Position numbers and translations under genes: made by a program. The notes under the pieces were generated by a model. The model made no database searches. It had not been told where the DNA came from and saw nothing but the letters and a program-made list of their open reading frames with translations. Positions 18,462-27,111 of a stretch of 64,000 nucleotides of DNA are shown piece after piece; positions within the stretch are counted from its first letter, which is position 1; every line of letters begins with the position of its first letter. This stretch comes from Verrucomicrobiaceae bacterium (GTDB taxonomy: Bacteria; Verrucomicrobiota; Verrucomicrobiia; Verrucomicrobiales; Verrucomicrobiaceae): the NCBI GenBank assembly GCA_027490195.1, contig JAIXYN010000025.1, positions 60,880 through 124,879 on the forward strand, in the 5' to 3' direction.

Positions 18462-19775
18462 CTATTTCAGCGTCTTGACCAGCACCTTTGAGTTCCGTCC
18501 GCTTTTGTCGTACTTCTCGCGGCGGCTGAGCGGCAGAGCACTGGGTTCGGTCACCATGTAGCCCATTTTTTCCTCGAAGAAGCGAAACGCCTGCGTGCTG
18601 AGCGCCACAATGACCTCGCAGCTTCTCTGCCGTGCTTGTTCTTCGGCAAAGGCCACGAGCTTTCGGCCATGGTTCTTGTTTTTGTGCGAGCGCCGTACGA
18701 AAAGGCAGGCCAGTTCGGCGATTTTTCTGCCGTCTTCCTCATAGGCATGTACAGCGACGGAGCCAATGGGGTTGCCATCGAGTTCGAGCACGAAGAAGTC
18801 TTTGATCTTGGATTGAATCTGGTCGCGAGTGCGTGGCACCAGCGCAGCATCGTCCACGCTTTGCTGCATCATGGAGAGCAGGGCAGGGACGTCGGAGGCG
18901 CGGGCCTTGCGGATCTGCTGGTAGTCATCGGCATGGATCATCGTGCCGACGCCTTCATTGGAGAAGAGTTCGGCCAGGAGGGCTTCATCCTGGGTACCAT
19001 CGACGATGTGAACGCGCGGCACACCTTCCTGGCAGGCCAGCGCGGCATAGCGCAGCTTGGAGAGCATGCTCACGTCATGCTTTGCATCCTTGCGTTTGTG
19101 CATTTCGCGGGCTTCAGCCACGGAGAGCTGTTCTAGGCGGGTGCCGTCGGGGGCGGTGATGCCTGATTCGGCCACGAAGATGACTTTTGCAGCCTGCAGG
19201 GCGATGGCGACCTCCACGGCCACCGCATCAGAGTTCAGGCGTAGCGTCGTGCCTTTGCCGTCATAACCAAGGGGGGGGAGGATGGGGATGATGTCGGCCT
19301 TGAGAAGTGAGCGCAGGGTTTCTTCATCTACACGCTCGATACGGCCGGTGAATTCGAGATCAATACCGTCGATCACGCCTGCAGGATGCACCGCGAGTGC
19401 ATTGGAAATGGCCACCGGCATCTCCAGCGCGGTCAGATCGGCCATCAGATCACTGCACTGCCGCATGATGGCGTCAGCTGCGATTTCGATGCCTGCGGCG
19501 TCAGTACGGCCCATACCGTCATCATTATAGAGGCAAATACCGCGCTTTTCGGCCAGCATTCGAACCTGCGCACGTGCGCCAAAGACGAGGACGACTTCGA
19601 TGTTCAAAGACTGCAGCACCGCCACGTCCTGTAGCAGGCTGGCAAAGCCCGGCTGCATCATCAGCGCGCCATCAAAGGCAATCACGAAGACGCGTTGCCG
19701 GAATTGCGGCACGTAGCGCAGGATGCCGCGCAAGTCTTCGAAGCGCTGCTGGGGTTTGGCGGGGTCGTTGTTCAC
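18462..19775 (-). CDS. argA: Amino-acid N-acetyltransferase (N-acetylglutamate synthase)
   Basis: The enzyme acetylates glutamate in the first step of arginine synthesis. It joins an N-terminal amino-acid-kinase-like domain (about 1-280, with VLVFGARAQVRML) to a C-terminal GNAT domain (about 285-430, with LFVRRSHKNKNHGRKLVAFA as the acetyl-CoA-binding motif), the architecture of E. coli ArgA. I chose a GTG start at 19775, giving 437 residues (ArgA is 443) and placing it 11 bases after the stop of the upstream 94-residue gene. A longer frame from a TTG at 19928 would overlap that gene by about 140 bases and adds sequence with no domain. Confidence 0.85.
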   Translation of the reverse strand: MNNDPAKPQQRFEDLRGILRYVPQFRQRVFVIAFDGALMMQPGFASLLQDVAVLQSLNIEVVLVFGARAQVRMLAEKRGICLYNDDGMGRTDAAGIEIAADAIMRQCSDLMADLTALEMPVAISNALAVHPAGVIDGIDLEFTGRIERVDEETLRSLLKADIIPILPPLGYDGKGTTLRLNSDAVAVEVAIALQAAKVIFVAESGITAPDGTRLEQLSVAEAREMHKRKDAKHDVSMLSKLRYAALACQEGVPRVHIVDGTQDEALLAELFSNEGVGTMIHADDYQQIRKARASDVPALLSMMQQSVDDAALVPRTRDQIQSKIKDFFVLELDGNPIGSVAVHAYEEDGRKIAELACLFVRRSHKNKNHGRKLVAFAEEQARQRSCEVIVALSTQAFRFFEEKMGYMVTEPSALPLSRREKYDKSGRNSKVLVKTLK

Positions 19776-19786
19776 TGTTAGAGTGA

Positions 19787-20071
19787 TCAAGATAGCACAA
19801 CACTCGCAATTTCGTCCCAAAGTTTGTCGATCTCCTTCGGGCCGTGCGAAGGCCTGCCAGCTTTCGCGAACCAGTAGTCCGCGTTCCACTGGTCGCCTTC
19901 GATCACATGGAGCAGCGCATGAATCCAAGAACCCATCTTCGTGTGGATATCCTGCGCGATATTGTGCGCGGCGTCCCAGTTTCCCTGCTTCGCATGCCAG
20001 AGGGCGAGCGCTTCGGGAGAAACAGTTTCAGCCTGAGCCTGCGTGGTGGTCTTGAGTTCAGCGGCAGTCAT
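19787..20071 (-). CDS. Small conserved-looking hypothetical protein upstream of argA
   Basis: A 94-residue soluble helical protein, Trp- and His-rich (WHAKQGNWDAAHNIAQDI, SWIHALLHVIEGDQWNADYW, WFAKAGRP). The alternating W/A/H helices suggest a real, compact fold, but I cannot name the family. It sits between the MFS transporter gene (6 bases) and argA (11 bases) on the same strand, so the three genes probably form one operon. Confidence 0.62.
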   Translation of the reverse strand: MTAAELKTTTQAQAETVSPEALALWHAKQGNWDAAHNIAQDIHTKMGSWIHALLHVIEGDQWNADYWFAKAGRPSHGPKEIDKLWDEIASVVLS

Positions 20072-20077
20072 TGCACA

Positions 20078-21475
20078 TCAATCTTCCGGCATTGGACGGC
20101 CCTTGGTTTCTGGAAGAAACATCAATGCCACTAGACCCAGGAGAAACACGCCACTGAGATAGCATGCGGCATTTCGGAAGGCGGTCAGTTCGGCGGCTGC
20201 TTTCATGACGGCGTCGGCATTGGCGGGCAGTGCTGCGACGGCCTTGGCACCTAGGTTCGCCTGCAATTGTCCGAGCGTCAGCGGACCGCTGGCGGCGATG
20301 AATCGTCCAACGTTGTAGCAGAAGCTCACGCCCGTGCTGCGCAACCGCGTGGGGAACAATTCAGGCAGGTAAATGGCGAAGCCTGCGAACAAGGCGAGCT
20401 GGCAGAAGCCCATCACAAAGCTCATCCAAATGTCGCCGCGAGTGCTGAAGTTCTGGTAAAAGAAGATGGTGGACACAAAGGCGGCGATGAACGCGGTCGC
20501 AAAGACGGGTTTGCGACCAAAACGGTGCGCACCCTTGCTGAAAGCGGTCATGCCGCAGAAGGCGCCGAGGTTCATGACGATCAGATTGGCCGCAGCCCAC
20601 CACTGTTTGCCCTTGGCGATCTCTTCCGGGCTGAGATTGTCGGCCGCCAGTGCATTCGCGATGGCTGGAGCCACGAGTTTGTTGCTGAAGAATCCGACGC
20701 CCCACAGGCCTACGACAGCCGACACGCAGAGCAGCATGCCCAGCAGAGCTGGCGCACGCCAGCGTTTCTCGCCAAAGAGGCTGGAGTAGGATCCCATGGC
20801 TTTGCCGCCGACTTCCTTGCTGGCAGCTTTTGCTGCGACCCATTTTTCGGGCTCTTTTAAGCGCAGCATGATGAAGATGCACAAGAAGGCCGGAATGGAG
20901 CCGATCCAAAATAGGTATTTCCACGAGACCATTGGATCGGTGCCGGATAGAGCCATGGCGCACAGGCCGGCGGTAACATTGCCGACGGCAGACAGTGCCT
21001 GTAGCAGGCCCAGGGCTTTCGGACGGGCGAATTCCGGCAGCGCATCTGCCACAAGGGCGACCGCCAGACCAAACACACCGCCAACACCCAGGCCGGTGAG
21101 CGCACGATAGATCATGAACTGGGTCATGTCGGTCGCGAAGGATGACAGCCCGGTGAACAAGGAGTAAATGAGAACGGTAAGCGCCAAGGTCTTGGCTCGT
21201 CCGATGCGGTCACCGATGGCACCGAAGAACAATCCGCCCGTGGCCCAGCCAGCCACGAACACGCTCATCGCCCAACCGCTCATTTTGCCCTGGCTAAGAG
21301 CATCCATGCCTGGGGAGAGCGCCTTGACCGCATTGTCACGGGCGAGAATGAAGAGCTGCTGATCCAGGCAATCGAAGCACCAAGCCGCAGATGCGACAAA
21401 GAAAACAAACCAATGGTAACTGGACAGCTGCTTGTACCAAGGGAGGTCTGGGTTGTAGGTAGAGGGAGTGCTCAT
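20078..21475 (-). CDS. MFS transporter (sugar/organic-acid type)
   Basis: The 465-residue protein has about twelve hydrophobic segments and the MFS loop motif GDRIGRAKTLALTV between helices 2 and 3; a second copy-like motif HRFGRKPVFA lies mid-protein. The DQQLFILARDNAV region after helix 1 resembles the sugar-acid/sialate:H+ symporter groups. The start at 21475 (MSTPSTYNPDLPWYKQL) is preferred to one at 21562. Substrate is not known; because a neuraminate-lyase-like gene lies 1.9 kb away, a sialic-acid-like substrate is possible but only inferred. Confidence 0.82.
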   Translation of the reverse strand: MSTPSTYNPDLPWYKQLSSYHWFVFFVASAAWCFDCLDQQLFILARDNAVKALSPGMDALSQGKMSGWAMSVFVAGWATGGLFFGAIGDRIGRAKTLALTVLIYSLFTGLSSFATDMTQFMIYRALTGLGVGGVFGLAVALVADALPEFARPKALGLLQALSAVGNVTAGLCAMALSGTDPMVSWKYLFWIGSIPAFLCIFIMLRLKEPEKWVAAKAASKEVGGKAMGSYSSLFGEKRWRAPALLGMLLCVSAVVGLWGVGFFSNKLVAPAIANALAADNLSPEEIAKGKQWWAAANLIVMNLGAFCGMTAFSKGAHRFGRKPVFATAFIAAFVSTIFFYQNFSTRGDIWMSFVMGFCQLALFAGFAIYLPELFPTRLRSTGVSFCYNVGRFIAASGPLTLGQLQANLGAKAVAALPANADAVMKAAAELTAFRNAACYLSGVFLLGLVALMFLPETKGRPMPED

Positions 21476-21686
21476 GAAGCGCGGATGTTGAATGACGCTG
21501 AGGGGTATGACAATCCCGAATTCACAGGAATCACGGCGCTTCAGCAGTGCCGGTTCTTTCACCTAGATCGTTGGAGGCGAAAGTTTGACATGCAATCAGT
21601 GTGCCAGACCTGCTCGGCAGGCGCGTACACTTGCAGATCATTGAACATGATCATTGAATTTTGACCATTGGCCGTTAAACACTCCT

Positions 21687-22415
21687 ATGCGCAAAAACGT
21701 CGCACTTCTTTTACCATTGGCGCTTGCGTGTTTTGTCGTCGCTTGCGCCACATATGACGGCTCTCGCGTTGCGCGCTGGGAGTCGCGCTTTGCGCCGGTG
21801 CCTGCCGGGGCGATGACGCCGGACCAGTTGCTTGGCGAGACGCACATCAAGTTGGACATCATCCCATCCGGCACGGTGGGCCGCCGTTACTACCGGCCAA
21901 TGAAGCCGCGCTACATCACCATTCACAGCACGCAGAACTACACCGGCAATGCCTACCAGCACGCGCTGGCGCTGAAGCGTGGAGCCTTGCGTGCAACGAA
22001 ACGCAGGGGGGGCAACCGCATTGGCTTCCTCACCTGGCACTTCACCGTGCAGGATGACGTCGCGATCCAGCACCTTCCCTGCACCGAGCAGGGTGAGCAC
22101 GCTGACTTCGACGGCGTCGGCAACAACTACAGCATCGGCATTGAGATGTGCGAGCATCAGGGCAACGATCTTGGTCAAACGATCGACCGCACAGCGCGGC
22201 TCGCCGCGTATCTCATGCGCGCATACAACATCCCGCTCAGCAACGTGGTGCCTCATTATCATTGGCCACGTGTGGGCACCAGCCCGCTGCACAAAGACTG
22301 CCCCCATTTCCTGCTGGAGAATGGCCGCCCAGGTCAGACCTGGAGGTGGTTTCAGGGACGCGTGCAGTTTCATTACAACCGCATGCTGGCAGGTCCAGCA
22401 ACGCCGCTGGGTTAG
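21687..22415 (+). CDS. N-acetylmuramoyl-L-alanine amidase (Amidase_2) lipoprotein
   Basis: The 242-residue protein starts with a lipoprotein signal (LLPLALACFVVAC, lipobox Cys) and then has the zinc amidase fold: YITIHSTQNYTG with the first His, GFLTWHFTVQDDVAIQHLP, IGIEMCEH, and VVPHYHWPRV...KDCPHFLLEN with the remaining ligands. It cleaves the amide bond between MurNAc and the stem peptide, here probably anchored in the outer membrane facing the periplasm. The ATG at 21687 is chosen since it opens the signal peptide. It is 3 bases from the next gene on the same strand. Confidence 0.87.
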   Translation: MRKNVALLLPLALACFVVACATYDGSRVARWESRFAPVPAGAMTPDQLLGETHIKLDIIPSGTVGRRYYRPMKPRYITIHSTQNYTGNAYQHALALKRGALRATKRRGGNRIGFLTWHFTVQDDVAIQHLPCTEQGEHADFDGVGNNYSIGIEMCEHQGNDLGQTIDRTARLAAYLMRAYNIPLSNVVPHYHWPRVGTSPLHKDCPHFLLENGRPGQTWRWFQGRVQFHYNRMLAGPATPLG

Positions 22416-22418
22416 CTC

Positions 22419-23345
22419 ATGAAAGCCACCCTGGTCCAGCTTGTTCTCATTCTTACGGCTCATTCGGCCTGCTGCGGGCAGAAAGCGGACGCGTGGCCGG
22501 AAAAGCCGGTAGCCAGTCAAAGCAAGCAGATCGCTATACTGGAAGACAAGCGCCTCAGCGAAAGCTCCGGTCTGGCTCTGGGTATCCGTGATCCCTCGAT
22601 TTTTTGGACTGTGAACGATTCCGGAGGCGATCCCTGTGTCTTTGCCATTGACCGCAGCGGTAAAACGCGTGCCAAGGTGCGCGTGCGAGATGCGGCGAAC
22701 TTCGACTGGGAGGACATCGCTTCTGGCAAAGATGAGCAGGGAACTCCGACGCTGTTCATCGGTGACATCGGCGACAATCTTTTCATTCGCGCTTCGATTC
22801 AGATCTATCAAATTCCCGAGCCTGAAATCAACGCGGCCGGCAAGCCTGTGGCGGAAACTGAAACCGCCGCGCCGCAGATCTGGCGTGCGAACTATCCTGA
22901 CGGCAGGCGCAATGCCGAAAGCCTGCTCGTGCATCCTCTGACCGGGCGACTTTATATCCTGACCAAGAGTGAGGACGGCAGGTGTGCACTTTATGTTTTT
23001 CCACAGAAGTTGCAGCCCAAGGTGAGCATGGTGATGGAAAAAGTGGCTGATTTGGCCTTCCCCACTCTGATACGAGCAGGCAAGCGCCCGCATGACAACT
23101 GCATGACCACAGGTGCGTGCTTTGCCCCGGATGGTTCAAGCATGGTCGTCTCCACCTACAGCAGCCTCTACGAATGGCTGCTGCCCAAGGACAAGCCGCT
23201 CGCCGAGGCTCTGCAGCAAGCGCCGCTGCGCATCGAGCCCGAACTCCTGCGGCAGGTGGAAGGTGTTTGCTATGACAGAGACAGTCGCACGCTCTGGATC
23301 ACCAGCGAACACCTGCCGACTCCATTGCTGCGGGTGACACGCTGA
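22419..23345 (+). CDS. Secreted beta-propeller-like hypothetical protein
   Basis: This 308-residue protein has an N-terminal signal peptide and a repeating pattern such as LSESSGLALG, FWTVNDSGGD, ANFDWEDIAS and LFIGDIGDN, which recurs in SdiA-regulated/esterase-like propeller proteins with calcium-like D-rich turns. No catalytic residues can be assigned. It starts 3 bases after the amidase stop, so the two are almost certainly co-transcribed; a cell-envelope role is suggested by that linkage only. Confidence 0.62.
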   Translation: MKATLVQLVLILTAHSACCGQKADAWPEKPVASQSKQIAILEDKRLSESSGLALGIRDPSIFWTVNDSGGDPCVFAIDRSGKTRAKVRVRDAANFDWEDIASGKDEQGTPTLFIGDIGDNLFIRASIQIYQIPEPEINAAGKPVAETETAAPQIWRANYPDGRRNAESLLVHPLTGRLYILTKSEDGRCALYVFPQKLQPKVSMVMEKVADLAFPTLIRAGKRPHDNCMTTGACFAPDGSSMVVSTYSSLYEWLLPKDKPLAEALQQAPLRIEPELLRQVEGVCYDRDSRTLWITSEHLPTPLLRVTR

Positions 23346-23351
23346 GCCGGG

Positions 23352-24278
23352 TCATTTCACCCACTCGAAGAAGCCCATGGCTTCGAGTTCGCCGTGCAGC
23401 CTGTCCTTTTGTGCGGGAGTGAGTGTGGTGTTGGGGAGACGGGCCGGGCCGACATCGACGCCAAGCATCGCCATCACGGCTTTTGCGGCACCGATGTAGC
23501 CATAGCTGACGAGAGTGCTGATGATCTGCACGCCACGGAATTGCTCCACCCTTGCAGCGGCGAAGTCGTTCTGTGCGAATGCGGCCAGCAGGCGCAGGTA
23601 TATGGGGGCGGCGAAATTGAAGCCGCTGCCGACAGCCCCCTTGGCGCCCATCGCCAAAGCGCCGAGCATGTGCTCATCGCAGCCGAAAGGGACGTCCCAG
23701 GCCCCCTTGTCGGCACGTAGGCAGTACTGATAGGCCATAAGGTCAGGATTGGTGAATTTGACGCCGGCCAGATTCGGAATGCGCTTGCTTGCCTGCTGCA
23801 GGAAATCGGGCACGGAGAGATTCACGCCAGTCATCGACGGAATGTCATAGTAGTAAAAGGGAGTGTCAGACGCTGAGGCAGCGATCTGGGCCATCGTCTC
23901 CACCAGCACCTCGACGTTCTTCGGTTTGAAGTACATCGGAGCCAGAGCTGCGATGGCTGATGCGCCCAGATTTTCAGCCTGCTCCGCCAGCGCTTTTGCA
24001 TCGGCGACGCAGTTTGCCCCCACATGCACTACGACACGCATGGCGGTACCTTTCGTGACCGCCATCCAGCATTTGGCCAGCAGGTGGCGCTCTTCATAAG
24101 TGAGCGAGTGACTTTCGCCGGTGCTGCCACCGATGAAAACGGTATTCACCCCTTTCGACAGCAGGAACTCCGTTTGCTTTTCCACCACGTTGAGATTGAG
24201 CGAGCCATCGGGATGAAAAGGCGTGTGCGTGGCTGTGACGAGGCTGTGCAGGCGTTGGGAGTCGGGCAGGTTCAGCAT
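23352..24278 (-). CDS. N-acetylneuraminate lyase / DHDPS-family aldolase
   Basis: The 308-residue TIM-barrel aldolase belongs to the DapA/NanA superfamily. FIGGSTGESHSLTYEER is the carboxylate-binding motif in the GSTGE form of neuraminate lyases rather than GTTGE; FYYYDIPSMTGVNLS supplies the catalytic Tyr and LAGVKFTNPDLM the Schiff-base Lys. The YYDIP and KFTNPD wording is close to N-acetylneuraminate lyase, which splits sialic acid into ManNAc and pyruvate. It is divergent from nothing obvious and lies 95 bases downstream of the M60 peptidase gene on the same strand. Related keto-acid aldolases cannot be excluded. Confidence 0.8.
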   Translation of the reverse strand: MLNLPDSQRLHSLVTATHTPFHPDGSLNLNVVEKQTEFLLSKGVNTVFIGGSTGESHSLTYEERHLLAKCWMAVTKGTAMRVVVHVGANCVADAKALAEQAENLGASAIAALAPMYFKPKNVEVLVETMAQIAASASDTPFYYYDIPSMTGVNLSVPDFLQQASKRIPNLAGVKFTNPDLMAYQYCLRADKGAWDVPFGCDEHMLGALAMGAKGAVGSGFNFAAPIYLRLLAAFAQNDFAAARVEQFRGVQIISTLVSYGYIGAAKAVMAMLGVDVGPARLPNTTLTPAQKDRLHGELEAMGFFEWVK

Positions 24279-24373
24279 GATGCGTCAAACCTGCGACACA
24301 CCAAATCCTCTGCAACATGATTCATGATGGTGATTTTGTTTATCCATGCGCTTTGGACGTACCTTGACCGATG

Positions 24374-26578
24374 CTACATCCCCTTCGGCATCCACGGTTC
24401 CAGCTTGCTCACTTCCGCCTTTGCGGCTGAGCTGACGGGGATGCCCCAGGCATCGAAGAAGGGGCCGAGGTTCTTGTTGGTGATCTTGGAGTAGCGCACG
24501 AGGAACTGGTCGCGGCGCTCGTCATCGCTCTTCGGTGCAGGGCCGAATGAGGGGTCGTCAAAGCTGTAGAGATATTTGCGCCAGCTTTCCCAGCTGAACT
24601 CCTGCATGAGCTGGATGTAAGTGGTTAGCGCGGTGAAGGGTTCGCTTTTCCACACCTGCCACTTGTTAGCGGCCTTCTTGATCTTTTGAATGTTCTCCTT
24701 GCGAGATTCTTCGGTGATGGCGGGGTGGCCGATGAGCCAGTCTTTCTTCAATACGGCATCGTAGCAGTACATACCGATGACGTTGTTGGTGACCTCGCCG
24801 GTGCCGTCGAAGGTGAATTCGCCACGCTGATGATTATGGCCGATCTCATGGTAGAAACCCCAGCCTGGGAACTTCAGTTTGCCAAAAGTCGTCATCTCCG
24901 GTGCGGCGCTCGTTGGAATCATGATCGGATAACCACTGTGCATGTAGCCAGCGCTGATCTGAACATCCGCCACGATGCGTTCGGGGCGTTTACGTTCGGC
25001 GGTTTGATTGGCGATGTCGTCCTGCGCTTCGACCACCTTCTTCCAGAACTCCATGAGTTGCGTGGGATTGTTGATGGCGCGCGCAACCTCGGTGGGACAG
25101 CTTAGGATCAGCTTGTCGCAGGCCAGTTCGGACCAGGGAGCGGGGCGCTTTTTGATCTCGCTCCATTTGGCATCGTCATCCTGACCGAGGACGAACAGCG
25201 GTGCTGGCACGGCGTTTTGAACGACGGCGGTGAAGGGCTCGTCGTCCTTCGCTCGGCCAGGAACCTCGATGTAGATGAGCCCGCCAAAGGCGCTGGCGGT
25301 CTTCGTCTCGGCAGTAGCCAAAGGAACGCTGCGTGTGATGTCAGGTGCGCGTTCCCATTTGTCGAGATGGTAAAGCGTGTCGCTGTGGCAGCCGATGCGC
25401 ACGGAGTAGCCTTTATCGGCAAGTTTTTCCGGCAGTGTAACGGTGATGGTGTCTCCTGCGGCCGCGTAGAGGCCGGTGCTGGTCCAGCCAGGGATGCTGG
25501 GTGTCACCTTGATTTCTCCTGAAACTCGTACCGCCCCCTCGGGCACTTTGCCGGGGAAGATTGCATGCGCGGGATGTGCGGCCACGCCTTCACCGGCGGC
25601 GAGACGCAGCACGCGTGTTTCCATGCCGAGGCGCAAACGCTGCGCGGCATGCTTGTCGGCGGTGAGCGGTGCCTGAGCGGTCGGCACCACGGCATCAGCG
25701 CCTGCAGTGCCCAGCGCGGCGAGCACGGCGGCCTTCAGATTGCTGCGGTCTGGTGGTTGCGCCGCCATGGCGATCTGGATGGCGTTCGTGCCCTGCTTCA
25801 TTTGCACAGCCGTCAGCGCGGGGCCGCCGTCGCGCTGCTTTTTAATCGCGCTGATGGCCTCCGAAGCATTCATCATCGGCGGCAGTTCCGCGCGTGCTTC
25901 AAAGCTGCGCAGTTGGTCAAACGCGCTCATGTCTGTGATCGCGATGCCTGCGGGCATCAGCGCTTGGTTGAGCCCGTGTGAAACGGCCAGATCTTTGCCG
26001 CCACTTGTCTGGCCGAAGGCCCAGCCCGTCATGCCGCCGATGAAGCCGCCGCCGCCTTTGACATACTCTGCCACGGCTGCACCCTCCTCGGCGCTGATGA
26101 TGCCCTGCATGTTCACGACGACGACATCGTAGTCTTTGAGGCTCTGCTTCTCGATCTTGTCAAAAGTATCCGCATTGAAGCCGTGCTGCTTGTACAAATT
26201 GACCGCGTTCACGCCCTTGAGGCCCACGCGTGGTTTTTCTTTGTTAGCCGCCCACTTCACGCAGTTCTCCATGAGCTTTGCGTCATCCCCGCCCTCACCG
26301 CCGGCGAGGTAGCTGTTGTGACCAAAGAGAATGACACGTCCCTTGGCATAACCTGCCGCAGCTGCGACTGCGATCTCGACCCCATCCTTGTCAGGCGCAG
26401 AGAGAATGGGAAACGCCATATTCCCCCAGATACCGATGGGTCCCGGCGCACCCGCCTTCGGCAACGATTTGACACCTTCGAGGATTTTGGCGCGTTCGGC
26501 ATTCACGAGCGCCTTGGGCATCTGCGCATGCAAGACCCCGACAAAAGCGAGGAGGACGAGTGTGGTGGCTGATTTCAT
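24374..26578 (-). CDS. Secreted M60-family (enhancin/mucinase-like) metallopeptidase
   Basis: The 734-residue protein has a signal peptide and an N-terminal domain (about 30-260) with a glutamine-amidotransferase-like fold (RVILFGHNSYL, YDVVVVNMQG). A middle beta region follows, then an M60 peptidase domain with GFYHEIGHNHQRGEFTFDG near residue 576: HExxH plus the downstream Glu of GEVTNN give the HExxHx(8,28)E signature. M60 enzymes cleave mucin-type glycoproteins and recognise O-glycans. ATG 26578 is chosen because the signal peptide begins there; a start at 26620 adds 14 residues. It is followed on the same strand by the neuraminate-lyase-like gene. Confidence 0.86.
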   Translation of the reverse strand: MKSATTLVLLAFVGVLHAQMPKALVNAERAKILEGVKSLPKAGAPGPIGIWGNMAFPILSAPDKDGVEIAVAAAAGYAKGRVILFGHNSYLAGGEGGDDAKLMENCVKWAANKEKPRVGLKGVNAVNLYKQHGFNADTFDKIEKQSLKDYDVVVVNMQGIISAEEGAAVAEYVKGGGGFIGGMTGWAFGQTSGGKDLAVSHGLNQALMPAGIAITDMSAFDQLRSFEARAELPPMMNASEAISAIKKQRDGGPALTAVQMKQGTNAIQIAMAAQPPDRSNLKAAVLAALGTAGADAVVPTAQAPLTADKHAAQRLRLGMETRVLRLAAGEGVAAHPAHAIFPGKVPEGAVRVSGEIKVTPSIPGWTSTGLYAAAGDTITVTLPEKLADKGYSVRIGCHSDTLYHLDKWERAPDITRSVPLATAETKTASAFGGLIYIEVPGRAKDDEPFTAVVQNAVPAPLFVLGQDDDAKWSEIKKRPAPWSELACDKLILSCPTEVARAINNPTQLMEFWKKVVEAQDDIANQTAERKRPERIVADVQISAGYMHSGYPIMIPTSAAPEMTTFGKLKFPGWGFYHEIGHNHQRGEFTFDGTGEVTNNVIGMYCYDAVLKKDWLIGHPAITEESRKENIQKIKKAANKWQVWKSEPFTALTTYIQLMQEFSWESWRKYLYSFDDPSFGPAPKSDDERRDQFLVRYSKITNKNLGPFFDAWGIPVSSAAKAEVSKLEPWMPKGM

Positions 26579-26588
26579 GGTTGGGGTA

Positions 26589-27104
26589 TCATAAGCTATT
26601 GATTTTCGATTTCGGGACAAAGTTGTCCCGCATGTCTGACCGGAGTATGAGAGTCGGAAATGCGTTGGTTCCTGTCCAGCGCATCGCGGGTGGTAGCTTG
26701 AAGCTTTTTCGGTGAGTTGGATGAAGGGTGGAAAGATGTTTGTATGGAGAGCCCAGCAAATAAATGGCTGAGGTCTTGTGGTTTCGAATCTTCAGGGCAT
26801 CAGGAAAATCACGCTTGGTATCGAGTGCGTATGGAAAAGGATAAACTCCAGGTGACCCCAGATAGATTAAATAGAACCATTGCCTGAATGGTCCTGCTTT
26901 GAAGGTCCCTGAGTGGTCCGTTTTCGAGATGCCAAGCAATCTGTGGCTGTTGTAAAGATACTCCACTTTTGCCCCTGCAACTGGCTGCCCTTTGTCGTCC
27001 ACTACCTGGCCACTGACTTTAGCTGTCAGGGTTTCGTAATGGGGCATGATCACGCAACTCGAAATCAGCGAGACGAGAATGACAGCGATCAATGAAAGGT
27101 TCAT
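26589..27104 (-). CDS. Lipoprotein with carboxypeptidase-regulatory-like domain
   Basis: The 171-residue protein has a lipoprotein signal (ILVSLISSC, lipobox Cys near residue 17) and then a domain opening with KVSGQVVDDKGQPVAGAKVEY, the start of a CarboxypepD_reg / transthyretin-like beta-sandwich. The C-terminal half is Pro/Lys-rich and not recognised. Its last codons contain a perfect inverted repeat (26613-26630) upstream of the M60 gene. Probably an outer-membrane-anchored envelope protein; no function known. Confidence 0.65.
   Translation of the reverse strand: MNLSLIAVILVSLISSCVIMPHYETLTAKVSGQVVDDKGQPVAGAKVEYLYNSHRLLGISKTDHSGTFKAGPFRQWFYLIYLGSPGVYPFPYALDTKRDFPDALKIRNHKTSAIYLLGSPYKHLSTLHPTHRKSFKLPPAMRWTGTNAFPTLILRSDMRDNFVPKSKINSL
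26613..26630. promoter_or_regulatory. 18-bp inverted repeat 35 bases upstream of the M60 peptidase gene
   Basis: The bases CGGGACAA-AG-TTGTCCCG form a dyad with 8-bp perfect arms and a 2-base centre. It lies inside the last codons of the lipoprotein gene and 35-52 bases before the ATG of the M60 gene (minus strand), where a regulator would act on a promoter. No T-run follows on the minus strand, so a rho-independent terminator is less likely. Confidence 0.4.
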
Positions 27105-27111
27105 GGCTGGA

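Noticed and set aside
19776..19928. Possible 51-residue N-terminal extension of ArgA from a TTG at 19928.
   Set aside because: It would overlap the 94-residue gene by about 140 bases; the GTG at 19775 gives the usual ArgA length and no overlap.
21711..23093. A 460-codon minus-strand open frame.
   Set aside because: Antisense to the amidase and the secreted propeller-like gene, both of which have clear signals and motifs.
9008..24321. The 13-base word TCTGCAACATGAT appears at 9008-9020 and 24309-24321, both in intergenic regions.
   Set aside because: Roughly 30 chance pairs of a 13-base word are expected in 64 kb, so the match is not evidence of a shared regulator.
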